From assembly GCF_020531985.1 (NCBI RefSeq), contig NZ_JAJAVQ010000003.1:558001-622000 (forward strand): 64,000 nt of DNA, written 5' to 3'. The DNA is from Rheinheimera aquimaris. Its GTDB lineage: Bacteria > Pseudomonadota > Gammaproteobacteria > Enterobacterales > Alteromonadaceae. Position 1 is the first letter of the stretch; each line of letters begins with the position of its first letter. The translations under genes and the position numbers were made by a program. Shown one piece after another: positions 8,706 to 18,927 of this stretch. The notes below the pieces were generated by a model. That model was not told where the DNA came from. It searched no databases and worked only from the letters and a program-made list of their open reading frames with translations.

Positions 8706-10352
8706 TTACGCCGCCAGCTCTTTAGCCAGTTGCAGCAACTTGGGGTAAAACTCTTTGTCCAGTTGCGCTATCTGGTCTTGCTCAACCAACACATCGTGCA
8801 GAATTTGCTCTGTTGTCAGCGGGTTAGCAAGTACGACTCTGAATACTATCGTTTCCTGCCGGTTGTAACGTGCGGGTGTCAGACGGGTACGGGACACGAA
8901 AGATTTACCCTCTTCGCGCTGGCGTTTCTGGATAAACTTGGTCAGGCCATTTAGCAATTCGTTAAAACGCTGCAGTTGCTCAGCATCAGCACCCGCCATC
9001 GCTTTTTGCACCTGAGCTGGCACGTAGCGGTATGTCAGTAAACACAGCTCTGGTTCAGTGATAAGTTCAAAATCGATATTGTGGGCGATTAGCGTGGCAA
9101 AATAGCGGGCTTTTTCCAGGCTACGGTTAATCAGTATTTCATAGCCGTCACGGCCGATAACCTGTAAACAGGCGTGCACCAGCATTGCCATACCCGGGCG
9201 TGATCCCTCCAGCGTCTGGCTGCCTAAATCTTTTGAACCTTTACGCAGAATGTACTCGGCGTGGTGTTCAATTACATGCGCTGCTGATGGGTGTTTAAAT
9301 ACCACCATCCCCGCGCCCATCGGCACATACATTTGTTTGTGAGCATCAATAGTGACGGAGTCGGCACGCTCTATACCACTTAGCAGGTGACGGTACTTTT
9401 CCGACAATAAGGTCGCACCGCCCCAGGCGGCATCGACGTGGAAATGACACTGATACTGTTCAGCTAAGTCGGCCAGTTGATGTAAAGGGTCAACATTACC
9501 GGTTTCGGTAGTACCCGCCACGCCGACAATGCCCAGCACGCGGATATTCGCCGCTTTAAGCTCAGCCATTTTTTCCGCCAGCAGCGCAGTGTCAATTTTG
9601 TTATTGGCGTCAGTCTTTACCGCGATCAGCGACTCACGGCCAATACCGAGCACATCTGCCGCTTTACCCAGCGAGTAATGGCCACGCTCTGACACTAAAA
9701 TCGCCAGGCCATCATAACCGTAATGTTTCATGGCTTTAAACAAGCCTTCGCGGGCAATACCTTTAAAGTCGCCATCGGCTTTTAACAGGCGGTTACGCGC
9801 TATCCACAGCGCAGTAATATTAGCGATGGTGCCGCCAGAGCAAAATGCGCCCAGCGAATGATTGGCGCTATGCATCCACTTTTTATAAAAGCCTTCGCCC
9901 TCGCCATACACCAGATGGTGCATCATCCCCAGCACCTGGCGCTCCATTGGCGTAAAGGCTTTTGAGGTTTCAATCTTTACCAGATTCTGGTTAAGCCCCA
10001 CCATCATCTTCGACAGCGACAGTACAAAATAAGGCAGCGCGGATGTCATATGGCCAATAAAACTTGGTGCAGCAGTATGTACCGAATGCGCTACCAGCTT
10101 TTGCATCAGGCTTTCGGCATAATCTGATACAAAGTTTGGCATTTGCGGGATCTGATGCGCCTGAAAATCGCGTTCGATCTGCCATAGCGGCTTTTCTACT
10201 GCAACAATACTTTCGCGCAGAAAACCAGCCAGATTCTGCGATAAATTCTGTTCGATGATACTCAGCGTAGAATCAGGTGCTTCAGGTACAGTAAAGATAC
10301 GCCATAGCGCTTCTTCTGATGCGATTGCCTGTCTTTTACTCGATTCTGTCAT
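8706..10352 (-). CDS. panP: PLP-dependent aspartate 1-decarboxylase PanP
   Basis: PanP belongs to the group II PLP decarboxylases (glutamate decarboxylase-like) and makes beta-alanine from aspartate in species that lack panD. From ATG 10352 it is 548 aa. Visible are CSGGTIANITALW, the cofactor-stacking His in SERGHYSLGKA, the PLP-binding Asp in HVDAAWGG, and the Schiff-base Lys in DAHKQMYVP (about residue 339). A TTG at 10370 would add six residues, but neither start has a strong ribosome site. Closeness to panBC fits a pantothenate role; the family assignment is firm, the substrate follows from the family. Confidence 0.88.
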   Translation of the reverse strand: MTESSKRQAIASEEALWRIFTVPEAPDSTLSIIEQNLSQNLAGFLRESIVAVEKPLWQIERDFQAHQIPQMPNFVSDYAESLMQKLVAHSVHTAAPSFIGHMTSALPYFVLSLSKMMVGLNQNLVKIETSKAFTPMERQVLGMMHHLVYGEGEGFYKKWMHSANHSLGAFCSGGTIANITALWIARNRLLKADGDFKGIAREGLFKAMKHYGYDGLAILVSERGHYSLGKAADVLGIGRESLIAVKTDANNKIDTALLAEKMAELKAANIRVLGIVGVAGTTETGNVDPLHQLADLAEQYQCHFHVDAAWGGATLLSEKYRHLLSGIERADSVTIDAHKQMYVPMGAGMVVFKHPSAAHVIEHHAEYILRKGSKDLGSQTLEGSRPGMAMLVHACLQVIGRDGYEILINRSLEKARYFATLIAHNIDFELITEPELCLLTYRYVPAQVQKAMAGADAEQLQRFNELLNGLTKFIQKRQREEGKSFVSRTRLTPARYNRQETIVFRVVLANPLTTEQILHDVLVEQDQIAQLDKEFYPKLLQLAKELAA

Positions 10353-10480
10353 GCTGTTATTACTCTGCAAACTGATTTAGCAGTTACTAAAACGGTCGGG
10401 AAAAGGCGCTCACTTTACTGCAAGCGCCGAAAAATGTCTGCAAAAAAATAGCTCTGCAAGTGCACCCTCAGCGGCTCTGG

Positions 10481-11254
10481 CTAGCTACGTAAACCTATAC
10501 CGCGGTTTATTAAGTACAGAGCAAAGCTGAACAGCACAATGATAAAGCCGACAACGACAGTAAGAGCCAATGTCAGGCTGACATCCGATACCCCCAGAAA
10601 GCCATAGCGGAACGCATTGACCATATATACAACCGGGTTTAGCGCGGCAACATGCTGCCAAAAGCCCGGCAACAGTGTTAATGAGTAAAACACGCCACCG
10701 AGGTAAGTCAGAGGGGTCAGCACGAAGGTCGGAATAATACTGATATCGTCAAAGGTCTTGGCGTAAACGGCATTAATCAGGCCTCCCAGTGCAAACAACA
10801 TGGACGTCAGCGTGACGGTAATCACTATCACCGCCAGATTATGGATCTGAATAGTGACGAAGAACAGCGACAGTATCGTAACGATAAGCCCTACCAGCAT
10901 GCCGCGAGCCATACCACCGCCGACAAAACCCAGCACAATAATGTAATTGGGTACCGGTGCCACCAGCAGCTCTTCGACGTTACGCTGAAATTTAGCGCTG
11001 AAAAAGGATGATGCCACGTTAGCATAGGAATTGGTAATCACCGACATCATAATCAGGCCGGGAACAATGAACTCCATGTAAGTAAAGCCACCCATATCAC
11101 CGATACGTGAACCAATAAGGCTGCCGAAAATCACAAAGTACAGTGTCATGGTAATAGCAGGTGGCACCAGGGTTTGCACCCAGATCCTCAAGAAACGGTT
11201 GGTTTCTTTATCGAGAATACTTTTTAGCGCTACCATGTAATTGGCTTTAATCAT
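10481..11254 (-). CDS. yadH: ABC-2 type transporter permease YadH
   Basis: This 257-aa permease has six predicted membrane segments and closely follows E. coli YadH: RIWVQTLVPPAITMTLYF near the start, FIVPGLIMMSVITN, FQRNVEELLVAPVP, and FVLTPLTYLGGVFYSL. It pairs with YadG, whose stop overlaps its ATG by four bases. It is the last gene of the mpl-ubiX-yadG-yadH run. The exported substrate is unknown. Confidence 0.93.
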   Translation of the reverse strand: MIKANYMVALKSILDKETNRFLRIWVQTLVPPAITMTLYFVIFGSLIGSRIGDMGGFTYMEFIVPGLIMMSVITNSYANVASSFFSAKFQRNVEELLVAPVPNYIIVLGFVGGGMARGMLVGLIVTILSLFFVTIQIHNLAVIVITVTLTSMLFALGGLINAVYAKTFDDISIIPTFVLTPLTYLGGVFYSLTLLPGFWQHVAALNPVVYMVNAFRYGFLGVSDVSLTLALTVVVGFIIVLFSFALYLINRGIGLRS

Positions 11255-12177
11255 TTTGCACCTCCGCGGCCATGTTCAACCAGGGTGACAAATAATTCTT
11301 CCAGCCGGTTCGCTTTGTTGCGCATTGATAACACCTTTATACCCTGCTCACTAAGTTGGCTAAAAATGGGGTTTAAGCCCTGACTTTTCTGCACATCCAC
11401 TTCAATACTATGGTCATCCAATGCGCGCCAGTTGAACTCATCTAAACACAGATTTGCTGGCACATCGGCTAAATCCAGCACAAAGGTCTCTACCGTCAGC
11501 TTGGCCAGTAATGCCTTCATTGTGGTGTTTTCAATAATCTGACCTTTGTCGATAATAGCGATATTGCGACACAGCATTTCAGCTTCTTCCAGATAATGCG
11601 TTGTCAGAATAATCGTTACGCCCTGCTGATTGATGGTGCGCAAAAATTCCCACATCGAGCGGCGAAGCTCAATATCTACGCCTGCGGTAGGCTCGTCGAG
11701 GATCAGCAGCTTAGGTTCATGCATTAAAGCTCTGGCGATCATAAGTCGGCGTTTCATGCCGCCGGAGAGCTCACGGGCACGGGCATGACGCTTCTCCCAC
11801 AGTCCAAGCTGACCGAGGTACTTTTCTGCCCGCTCAATGGCTATTTTCTTCGGTACGCCATAGTAACCCGCCTGATTCACCACTATCTGCAGCACCGTCT
11901 CAAACTGATTAAAGTTAAACTCTTGCGGTACCAGCCCGAGTTGACTTTTGGCTTGCTCCAGCTGGCTGTCGATATCGAAGCCGAACACGCTGACTTTGCC
12001 GCGGGTTTTATTGACCAAAGAGCTGATCACGCCAATAGTGGTACTTTTACCGGCGCCGTTCGGCCCCAGCAACGCAAAGAAATCGCCCTGCCTGACCTGT
12101 AAATCTATACCACTAAGCGCAACTGTTCCGCTTTTATACACCTTATGCAGGCCGGTAATATCCAAGGCTAAACTCAA
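11251..12177 (-). CDS. yadG: ABC transporter ATP-binding protein YadG
   Basis: The 308-aa ATPase has Walker A GPNGAGKST, the Q-loop in GLVPQEFNFN, the signature LSGGMKRR, Walker B LLILDEPTAGVD and the switch His in TTHYLEEAE. Near-identity in the core to E. coli YadG, including the C-terminal VLSMRNKANRLEELF, supports the name. It starts two bases after ubiX and overlaps yadH by ATGA, so the pair must be co-translated. Confidence 0.95.
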   Translation of the reverse strand: MSLALDITGLHKVYKSGTVALSGIDLQVRQGDFFALLGPNGAGKSTTIGVISSLVNKTRGKVSVFGFDIDSQLEQAKSQLGLVPQEFNFNQFETVLQIVVNQAGYYGVPKKIAIERAEKYLGQLGLWEKRHARARELSGGMKRRLMIARALMHEPKLLILDEPTAGVDIELRRSMWEFLRTINQQGVTIILTTHYLEEAEMLCRNIAIIDKGQIIENTTMKALLAKLTVETFVLDLADVPANLCLDEFNWRALDDHSIEVDVQKSQGLNPIFSQLSEQGIKVLSMRNKANRLEELFVTLVEHGRGGAK

Positions 12178-12179
12178 TG

Positions 12180-12815
12180 TTACTCTCCTGTCTGTGTTGT
12201 TTCGCCGCTGTAACCCCAGCGGTTAAGTAACTGATGCGGCACCTGTAAATGATCTAAAATACGCGCCACCATAAAATCGACTAAATCACTGATTTGCTGT
12301 GGCTGATGATAAAACCCCGGTGCAGCCGGCATAATGGTGACACCAAGCCGGGCCAACGCCAGCATGTTTTCCAGATGGATGGCGCTAAGCGGGCTTTCCC
12401 GCGGTACCAGTATTAACTGGCCTTTTTCTTTTATTACCACATCTGCCGCACGCTCAATTAAATTGTCGCTTGCACCTGTGGCAATGGCTGATACAGTACC
12501 GGTTGAACAGGGGCACACCACCATCTGGCGCGGAGCGGCAGAACCCGACGCCACCGGTGAAAACCAGTCATCCTTGCCATAAACCTTTAGCAGTGCCTTA
12601 TCGCAGCCAAAATACTGCTGCAGGTATTCAGTACATTTTTCCGGCGCGGCCGGTAGCTTAATATTGTGCTCAGTAGCAAATACCACGCGGGCAGCACTGG
12701 AGATAAGCAAATGCACTTTTATGCCGTGCGCCAGCAGCAGCTCCAGCAAACGCCAGCCATAAGGCGCGCCAGAGGCACCGCTAAATGCCAGCGTGATCTG
12801 TTTTTCGGTGCTCAT
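12180..12815 (-). CDS. ubiX: Flavin prenyltransferase UbiX
   Basis: UbiX prenylates FMN to the cofactor that UbiD uses to decarboxylate the ubiquinone precursor. The 211-aa protein has the FMN-binding [15 protein letters not shown], the [14 protein letters not shown] segment, AADVVIKE, and [16 protein letters not shown], all standard. I choose ATG 12815 because it overlaps the mpl stop as ATGA and has GGGAG upstream; an ATG at 12827 would add four residues. Confidence 0.95.
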   Translation of the reverse strand: MSTEKQITLAFSGASGAPYGWRLLELLLAHGIKVHLLISSAARVVFATEHNIKLPAAPEKCTEYLQQYFGCDKALLKVYGKDDWFSPVASGSAAPRQMVVCPCSTGTVSAIATGASDNLIERAADVVIKEKGQLILVPRESPLSAIHLENMLALARLGVTIMPAAPGFYHQPQQISDLVDFMVARILDHLQVPHQLLNRWGYSGETTQTGE

Positions 12816-14173
12816 TTGTGCTCCCATTTCGCTGTCAGTGCCTTGATAAGCTTGTCGTGAATACCACCAAAGCCACCGTTGCTCATGATCACTATGCTGT
12901 CTCCGGGCATGGCTTGGTCGGCCAGCAGTTGCACCAGAGCATCAATGTCACGGCTTAAACTGGCTTTTGGCGCTAACGATCTGGCTAACGCATCTAACGA
13001 CCAGTTCGCATTGGCTGGCTCATACAAATAGACCTGGTCAGCCAACGCCAGCGCCAACGGCAACGCCGCCTGATGCACACCCATACGCATAGTGTTAGAC
13101 CGTGGTTCAAGCACTGCCAGCACACGCTTGCCACCCACTTTATTGCGAATGCCCTGTAAAGTGGTGCTGATTGCCGTTGGATGATGGGCAAAATCGTCGT
13201 ATACCCTGATATCTGCGATATCTGCCTTTAGCTCCATCCGCCGTTTCGGCGCAACAAAACGCGCCAGGGCTTCCAGTGCAATCGTTACCGGAACACCGGC
13301 ATGCCTCGCCGCGGCAATAGCCATCACTGCGTTATCAACATTGTGCTGGCCGTTTAATTGCCAGCTAAGTTCACCGAGTTTTTCCTGCTGATAATACAAA
13401 GCAAACTGGCTGCCATCTGTCTGTAAAAGCTCTGCAGTCCAGGCGCTACCATAGCTTTGCCGTTCGCTCCAGCAGCCCATATCCAGTGTCTGCTTTATCG
13501 CCGGTGTATCTTCCGGTGCCAACACCAAACCATTTGCCGGCACCATCCGCAGTAAATGATGAAACTGACGCTGTATCGCCGCTAAATCAGGGAATATATC
13601 TGCATGATCGTATTCCAGATTATTGATCACCAGCGTACGTGGCCGGTAGTGCACGAACTTAGAGCGTTTATCAAAGAATGCGGTATCGTATTCATCGGCT
13701 TCGATAACAAAGAAAGGCGACTCGCCAAGCCGGGCAGAACAGTCAAAATTTTGCGGGATACCGCCGATCAGAAAGCCGGGCTTAAGCCCGGCATAATCTA
13801 AAATCCAGGCCAGCATAGTACTGGTGGTGGTTTTGCCGTGGGTACCTGATACGGCCAGCACCCAGCGGTCATGCAACACTTGCTCGGCCAGCCACTGCGG
13901 GCCTGAGGTATAACGCAGGTTAGTATTCAGCACATGCTCTACTGCGGTATTACCGCGCGATAAGGCATTGCCAATAATCACCAGATCGGGGGCCGGTTCC
14001 AGCTGTGCCGGATCCCAGCCCTGTGTGAGCTCGATGCCCAGTTGCTCAAGCTGGGTGCTCATTGGCGGATAAACGTTTGCATCTGAGCCGGTTACCTTAT
14101 GCCCCAATGCCTTGGCAATAGCCGCAATACCACCCATAAAGGTGCCACAAATACCGAGAATATGAATATGCAT
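12812..14173 (-). CDS. mpl: UDP-MurNAc:L-alanyl-gamma-D-glutamyl-meso-DAP ligase
   Basis: Mpl reattaches recycled murein tripeptide to UDP-MurNAc in the cytosol. The 453-aa Mur ligase has the N-terminal [25 protein letters not shown], the ATP loop [30 protein letters not shown], and the late [10 protein letters not shown] and [12 protein letters not shown]. It diverges from fbp across 135 bases, the same mpl/fbp arrangement as in E. coli, and leads the mpl-ubiX-yadGH operon. Confidence 0.96.
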   Translation of the reverse strand: MHIHILGICGTFMGGIAAIAKALGHKVTGSDANVYPPMSTQLEQLGIELTQGWDPAQLEPAPDLVIIGNALSRGNTAVEHVLNTNLRYTSGPQWLAEQVLHDRWVLAVSGTHGKTTTSTMLAWILDYAGLKPGFLIGGIPQNFDCSARLGESPFFVIEADEYDTAFFDKRSKFVHYRPRTLVINNLEYDHADIFPDLAAIQRQFHHLLRMVPANGLVLAPEDTPAIKQTLDMGCWSERQSYGSAWTAELLQTDGSQFALYYQQEKLGELSWQLNGQHNVDNAVMAIAAARHAGVPVTIALEALARFVAPKRRMELKADIADIRVYDDFAHHPTAISTTLQGIRNKVGGKRVLAVLEPRSNTMRMGVHQAALPLALALADQVYLYEPANANWSLDALARSLAPKASLSRDIDALVQLLADQAMPGDSIVIMSNGGFGGIHDKLIKALTAKWEHK

Positions 14174-14308
14174 ACCAAATCCTGAAAGTTAACTGCCGCC
14201 ATTGTAGCAAATGCGAACTTGTTGGCAGTAACAACTGCAATTTACACAGAAATTCATTAAACTACGCCGCCTCTGCAGCTAACACAACAACAGATAAGGA
14301 ACCTTCAC

Positions 14309-15280
14309 ATGCGCCGCATCTCGCCCGTACTACAACAGGATGGAGTCGACAGCGACCTGATAGCTCTGATCAAAACCATACTGGCAGCTTGCCGGGAAAT
14401 ATCGTTCCGCGTAAGTCAGGGTGAACTGGCTGGTGTATTAGGTTCTACCCTTGGCGAGAATATTCAAGGGGAAACGCAGAAAAAACTCGATATTATTGCC
14501 AATGAGCTGCTAAAAGAAGTCATTCTGGAAACCGGCGTCGTTAAAGCCATCAGTTCAGAAGAAGAAGATGACACCGTCGCCGGTAATCCAAATGGTAAGT
14601 ACCTGGTGACCTTTGACCCGCTGGATGGCTCCTCTAACACCGACATCAACAGTTTAATCGGCACCATTTTTTCTATTTTGCCGGCGCCGGCAGACAAAGA
14701 TGCTGCAGATGCCAGCATGTTTTTGCAACCGGGCACAGCGCAACTGGCGGCAGGTTACGTTTTGTACGGCCCGTCAACTATGCTGGCGCTGACTACAGGC
14801 AAAGGTACCCGCATTTATACGTTGGATAAAACCTATGGTGGTTTTCTGTTAACCGAAGAGCAAGCCACCATACCGAAATACACTGCCGAGTTTGCCATTA
14901 ATATGTCAAACCAACGCTACTGGCAGGCACCGATGCAAGCCTACATCAATGATTTACTACAGGGCAAAGATGGTCCGCGTGGTAAAAACTATAATATGCG
15001 CTGGATAGCCGCCATGGTGGGTGATGTGCACCGTGTATTATGCCGCGGTGGTATCTTTGCTTACCCGCGAGATACTAAAGATGCAAACAAACCGGATAAG
15101 CTGCGGCTAATGTATGAAGCCAACCCGATGAGCTTCCTGGTAGAACAGGCCGGTGGTGCAAGCTCAACCGGGTACGAGCGTATCATGGAGGTTGTGCCGG
15201 TAGATATTCATCAGCGCATTGCCGTCATTCTGGGCTCAAAACATGAAGTAGAAAGCTGTGTAGCCTATCATCAGCGATAG
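14309..15280 (+). CDS. fbp: Fructose-1,6-bisphosphatase class I
   Basis: FBPase performs the irreversible step of gluconeogenesis. The 323-aa product has the metal-binding acidic run SSEEEDD, the signature [22 protein letters not shown], and the substrate-binding RYIGSMV-equivalent [12 protein letters not shown], plus [10 protein letters not shown] near the end. AAGGAACC lies upstream of the ATG. The next gene, ppa, follows after 72 bases on the same strand. Confidence 0.96.
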   Translation: MRRISPVLQQDGVDSDLIALIKTILAACREISFRVSQGELAGVLGSTLGENIQGETQKKLDIIANELLKEVILETGVVKAISSEEEDDTVAGNPNGKYLVTFDPLDGSSNTDINSLIGTIFSILPAPADKDAADASMFLQPGTAQLAAGYVLYGPSTMLALTTGKGTRIYTLDKTYGGFLLTEEQATIPKYTAEFAINMSNQRYWQAPMQAYINDLLQGKDGPRGKNYNMRWIAAMVGDVHRVLCRGGIFAYPRDTKDANKPDKLRLMYEANPMSFLVEQAGGASSTGYERIMEVVPVDIHQRIAVILGSKHEVESCVAYHQR

Positions 15281-15352
15281 CCATTTTTAATTGCGGCGCT
15301 ATAATAAGCGCCACTTTTTCGAAGCGATTTTAACGAACTAAAGGACCAGGCC

Positions 15353-15880
15353 ATGAGCTTAAGTGATGTAGCCGCAGGTAAGAACCTGCCAGAAGAAATT
15401 AATGTCATTATTGAAATTCCGGCCAATGCCGACCCGATTAAATATGAAGTGGATAAAGACACTGGTACCGTCTGGGTTGACCGTTTTATGGCAACACCAA
15501 TGTTCTATCCATGTAACTATGGCTTTGTTAACCAGACATTATCGCTTGATGGTGATCCGGTAGACGTATTGGTACCAACACCATACCCGCTGGTACCCGG
15601 TGCAGTAATCAAATGCCGCCCGGTTGGTGTATTGTTTATGTCTGATGAGTCAGGTGAAGATGCTAAAGTCATTGCCGTACCGGTAAGCAAACTGACTAAG
15701 TTGTATGACCACGTTAAAGACATTAACGACGTGGATGAACTGCTGAAAAAGCAAATCCAGCATTTCTTCGAGCGCTATAAAGAGCTGGAACCTGGCAAGT
15801 GGGTGAAAGTAAACGGCTGGGGCGATGCCGAAGCTGCTAAAGCCGAGATTATGACCTCATTTGAGCGTGCGAAAAAGTAA
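15353..15880 (+). CDS. ppa: Inorganic pyrophosphatase (family I)
   Basis: Ppa hydrolyses pyrophosphate and drives biosynthetic reactions. The 175-aa length equals E. coli Ppa. Metal and substrate residues are visible in KYEVDKDTG, the signature DGDPVDVLV, and EDAKVIAVP, with the closing [10 protein letters not shown]...[16 protein letters not shown] precedes the ATG, and a strong terminator follows the stop. Confidence 0.97.
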   Translation: MSLSDVAAGKNLPEEINVIIEIPANADPIKYEVDKDTGTVWVDRFMATPMFYPCNYGFVNQTLSLDGDPVDVLVPTPYPLVPGAVIKCRPVGVLFMSDESGEDAKVIAVPVSKLTKLYDHVKDINDVDELLKKQIQHFFERYKELEPGKWVKVNGWGDAEAAKAEIMTSFERAKK

Positions 15881-15887
15881 TTTCCCC

Positions 15888-15912
15888 AAAGGCCCGGCTT
15901 CACCGGGCCTTT
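15888..15912 (+). terminator. Rho-independent terminator after ppa
   Basis: AAAGGCCCGG and CCGGGCCTTT form a perfect ten-pair stem around CTTCA, followed by TTGCATTTT. It begins seven bases after the ppa stop. Confidence 0.9.
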
Positions 15913-16024
15913 GCATTTTATGCGTCTGAACACCAACAACTACAAGCATTTACGTCAATAAAGCACTATACTGCGCAAAAACATACTCTCATAATAATTA
16001 TTCAAACTCACAGAGGCATGCTGT

Positions 16025-17644
16025 ATGGATGTGTTACGACGTCTGTCTATCGCGAAAAAAATCTATTTAATCCCTGTCATTGGTACTCTCAGTTTCGTTA
16101 TCTATCTCATACTCGCCAGCATAACTGCGCTCAATAACGTTAAAACGCTGGAACAAACCCGTGACATCCAGTTTCCGGTATTACAGGCATCCCAGCATGC
16201 GCAGGTACTGCTTGAACGGGTAAAAGACTCACTGGCCAGTGCCGTAACAACCGGAGACAGCGAGGCATTAGCCGGCGCTGCCACCTTTCGCAGCTCACTG
16301 ACCGAGGCGCTGAATAATATCAGCCGGTTAAACAACGATTACGCCAGTGACATTAACAACATAAAGCAGAGTTTTGATAGTTATTATCAGGCTGCTTACA
16401 GCGTTTCTGAGCAAATGATTAATAATACTGCAGACTTCAGTACACTGGCGCAGCGCTCTGCAGCAATGAACTCAGACTATGACAATACTGCCCGTTTACT
16501 AAGCCGATTCAGCAATACCAAGCTAAGCCAATTTACCACATCAATTGATGATGCCAGTGAACAGGCCGGCACCCTGATTACTGTCGGTATCGTCATGGGC
16601 ATTATTACCACACTGGTGCTGTTTGGTACGGCTTTTCCAATCGCACACGGTATTCAGAACAGCCTCAGCAGCATGATACGTTCGCTGCAAAGCCTGGCAA
16701 AAGAAGACGGCGATTTAACGGCCCGCATTCATACCAACAGTAAAGATGAGCTGGGCGACCTGGCACACTGGTTTAATACCTTTATGCAAAAGCTACAGCA
16801 CGTGGTCAAAGACATCATTAACACTGCGGTGCCATTATCAAAACTGGCAAAAGATCTGCATCAGCTAACTGACGATACCAATAAAACAATATCTAATCAG
16901 CGCAGCGCGGCTAACCAGGCTAAGCATGCGGTAGATGACATGAGCGCCAGCGTTGTCGCGGAGGTAGCCAGCGCCAACGAAGCTGCAGCTGCTGCAAACC
17001 AGTCCAGCGATGCTGCCGATCAGGGCCAGAAAACGGTTATTCTGACGGTAGAGAATATTCAGCAGTTAGCTGGCAATGTGCAAGAAGCATCTGACGTCAT
17101 TACCCAATTGGAAAAAGATGCCAACCAGGTCGGCACTGTGCTAAGTGTTATCAAAGGCATTGCTGAACAAACCAACCTGCTGGCATTAAATGCCGCCATA
17201 GAAGCCGCCCGTGCCGGTGAACAGGGCCGCGGCTTTGCGGTGGTGGCGGATGAAGTGCGCACCCTGGCATCACGCACACAAAAGTCGACCGAAGAAATAC
17301 AGCGCACGATTGAGCAGCTGCAATCGGCCGCACGCCTGTCAGTACAGAAAATGCAGCAAAGTACAGCCCAGGCCGGCAATAGTGTGCAATCGGCCAATCA
17401 GGCCGGTGATGCACTGCAGCTAATCACACAAAGCATTGCCCAAATCCGCCTGATGAATCAGCAAATTGCCGACGCAACAGACGACCAGCAGAAAATGGCC
17501 AGCGACATCGTCGGCCATGTAGATGCGATCTTCAAAAATACCGAGCACAGCTCACAGAGTGCTGGCCATATCGCTAAAGCCAGCAGTGAACTGGCGACAC
17601 TTGCACATAATCTGGAAGACATCACCCGCCTGTTCAGGGTCTGA
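16025..17644 (+). CDS. Methyl-accepting chemotaxis protein
   Basis: This 539-aa chemoreceptor has a membrane helix at about 13-33, a periplasmic helical sensor of about 150 residues (four-helix-bundle type by length), a second membrane helix at about 187-208, a HAMP segment, and the cytoplasmic signalling domain. The hairpin tip [20 protein letters not shown] is intact, so it should couple to CheW/CheA. There is no C-terminal pentapeptide for CheR/CheB tethering. The ligand cannot be inferred. It is a single-gene unit between two terminators. Confidence 0.93.
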   Translation: MDVLRRLSIAKKIYLIPVIGTLSFVIYLILASITALNNVKTLEQTRDIQFPVLQASQHAQVLLERVKDSLASAVTTGDSEALAGAATFRSSLTEALNNISRLNNDYASDINNIKQSFDSYYQAAYSVSEQMINNTADFSTLAQRSAAMNSDYDNTARLLSRFSNTKLSQFTTSIDDASEQAGTLITVGIVMGIITTLVLFGTAFPIAHGIQNSLSSMIRSLQSLAKEDGDLTARIHTNSKDELGDLAHWFNTFMQKLQHVVKDIINTAVPLSKLAKDLHQLTDDTNKTISNQRSAANQAKHAVDDMSASVVAEVASANEAAAAANQSSDAADQGQKTVILTVENIQQLAGNVQEASDVITQLEKDANQVGTVLSVIKGIAEQTNLLALNAAIEAARAGEQGRGFAVVADEVRTLASRTQKSTEEIQRTIEQLQSAARLSVQKMQQSTAQAGNSVQSANQAGDALQLITQSIAQIRLMNQQIADATDDQQKMASDIVGHVDAIFKNTEHSSQSAGHIAKASSELATLAHNLEDITRLFRV

Positions 17645-17651
17645 TGACAGG

Positions 17652-17677
17652 AAAAAGCCGGCTTATGCCGGCTTTTT
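17652..17677. terminator. Bidirectional terminator between mcp and malic enzyme gene
   Basis: AAAAAGCCGGC and GCCGGCTTTTT form a perfect 11-pair stem around TTAT. It has A and T tracts on both sides, so it can end both the chemoreceptor gene and the facing malic enzyme gene. Confidence 0.92.
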
Positions 17678-17682
17678 ATTGC

Positions 17683-18927
17683 TTACCTTGCGTAGTAGCC
17701 ATCCGGTACGTTCAGTTTCGCCACCCCCGAAGCCACTGCGGCTTCTGCCACAGCACGGGCAACCCTTGGCAGTAACCTCGGATCCATCGGTTTAGGTATA
17801 ATGTAGCTGCTCCCAAAGCTCAGCTCACCGACTTTAGCGGCAGTCAGCACTTCCTGCGGTACCGGCTCTTTAGCAATAGCACGGATGGCATGCACTGCTG
17901 CCAGTTTCATCTCATCATTAATTACGCTGGCGCGTACGTCCAACGCACCGCGGAAGATAAACGGAAAGCACAGCACGTTATTCACCTGATTCGGGTAGTC
18001 TGAACGGCCTGTCGCCATAATGATGTCATTACGGGCTGCATGCGCCAGCTCCGGCTTAATTTCCGGATCGGGGTTAGAACAGGCAAAGATAACCGGCTTT
18101 TCAGCCATTAGTTGTAATGCCTCAGGAGGCAATACATCCGGCCCGGATACACCAACAAATACATCAGCCCCGGTTAATGCATCTTCCAGCGTGCGCTTAT
18201 CGGTATTGTTGGCAAACAGCTGTTTATACTGGTTGAGGTCGTTACGGCGGGTATGGATCACCCCTTTGGTATCCAGCATGTAGATATGCTCGCGCTGAGC
18301 GCCGCATTTAATCAGTAGTTCCATACAGGCGATAGCTGCTGCGCCCGCCCCCATACACACAATAATCGCTTGCCTGATGTCTTTGCCCTGGATTTCCAGC
18401 GCATTTAACATCCCTGCTGCTGTCACGATGGCTGTACCGTGCTGATCATCATGAAACACCGGTATTTTGCAGCGCTTAATCAGCTCTTTTTCAATCTCAA
18501 AGCACTCTGGCGCTTTAATATCCTCCAGGTTAATACCACCAAAAGTATCAGCAATATTAGCAACGGTATTAATAAACTCTTCTGTTGAACGATGTGTTAC
18601 TTCGATATCAATCGAGTCAATATTGGCAAAACGTTTAAACAGTAAAGCCTTGCCTTCCATCACGGGTTTGGACGCCATAGGCCCCAGATTACCCAGCCCC
18701 AGAATAGCAGTGCCATTGCTTATTACCGCCACCAGGTTGCCCTTAGCTGTGTATTTGTAGACATTGTCGAGATCGGCAGCAATTTCCCGCACGGGCTCAG
18801 CAACACCCGGGCTATACGCCAGCGCCAGGTCGGTTACGGTTTCTGCCGGCTTACTGATCTCGATACTGATTTTGCCGGGGGTGGGTTCTGCGTGATAACG
18901 CAGCGCCTGTTGTTTGAAATCTGCCAT
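17683..18927 (-). CDS. NAD(P)-dependent malic enzyme, short form
   Basis: Malic enzyme decarboxylates malate to pyruvate with reduction of NAD(P). At 414 aa it contains only the malic domain and the NAD-binding domain. The E. coli MaeB C-terminal phosphotransacetylase-like domain is absent, and a terminator follows directly, so this is a natural short form. Seen are AYSPGVAEP, KGNLVAVISNGTAILGLG, metal-site FHDDQHGTAIV, and the nucleotide-binding MGAGAAAIAC. Cofactor preference cannot be told from sequence. Confidence 0.93.
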   Translation of the reverse strand: MADFKQQALRYHAEPTPGKISIEISKPAETVTDLALAYSPGVAEPVREIAADLDNVYKYTAKGNLVAVISNGTAILGLGNLGPMASKPVMEGKALLFKRFANIDSIDIEVTHRSTEEFINTVANIADTFGGINLEDIKAPECFEIEKELIKRCKIPVFHDDQHGTAIVTAAGMLNALEIQGKDIRQAIIVCMGAGAAAIACMELLIKCGAQREHIYMLDTKGVIHTRRNDLNQYKQLFANNTDKRTLEDALTGADVFVGVSGPDVLPPEALQLMAEKPVIFACSNPDPEIKPELAHAARNDIIMATGRSDYPNQVNNVLCFPFIFRGALDVRASVINDEMKLAAVHAIRAIAKEPVPQEVLTAAKVGELSFGSSYIIPKPMDPRLLPRVARAVAEAAVASGVAKLNVPDGYYAR

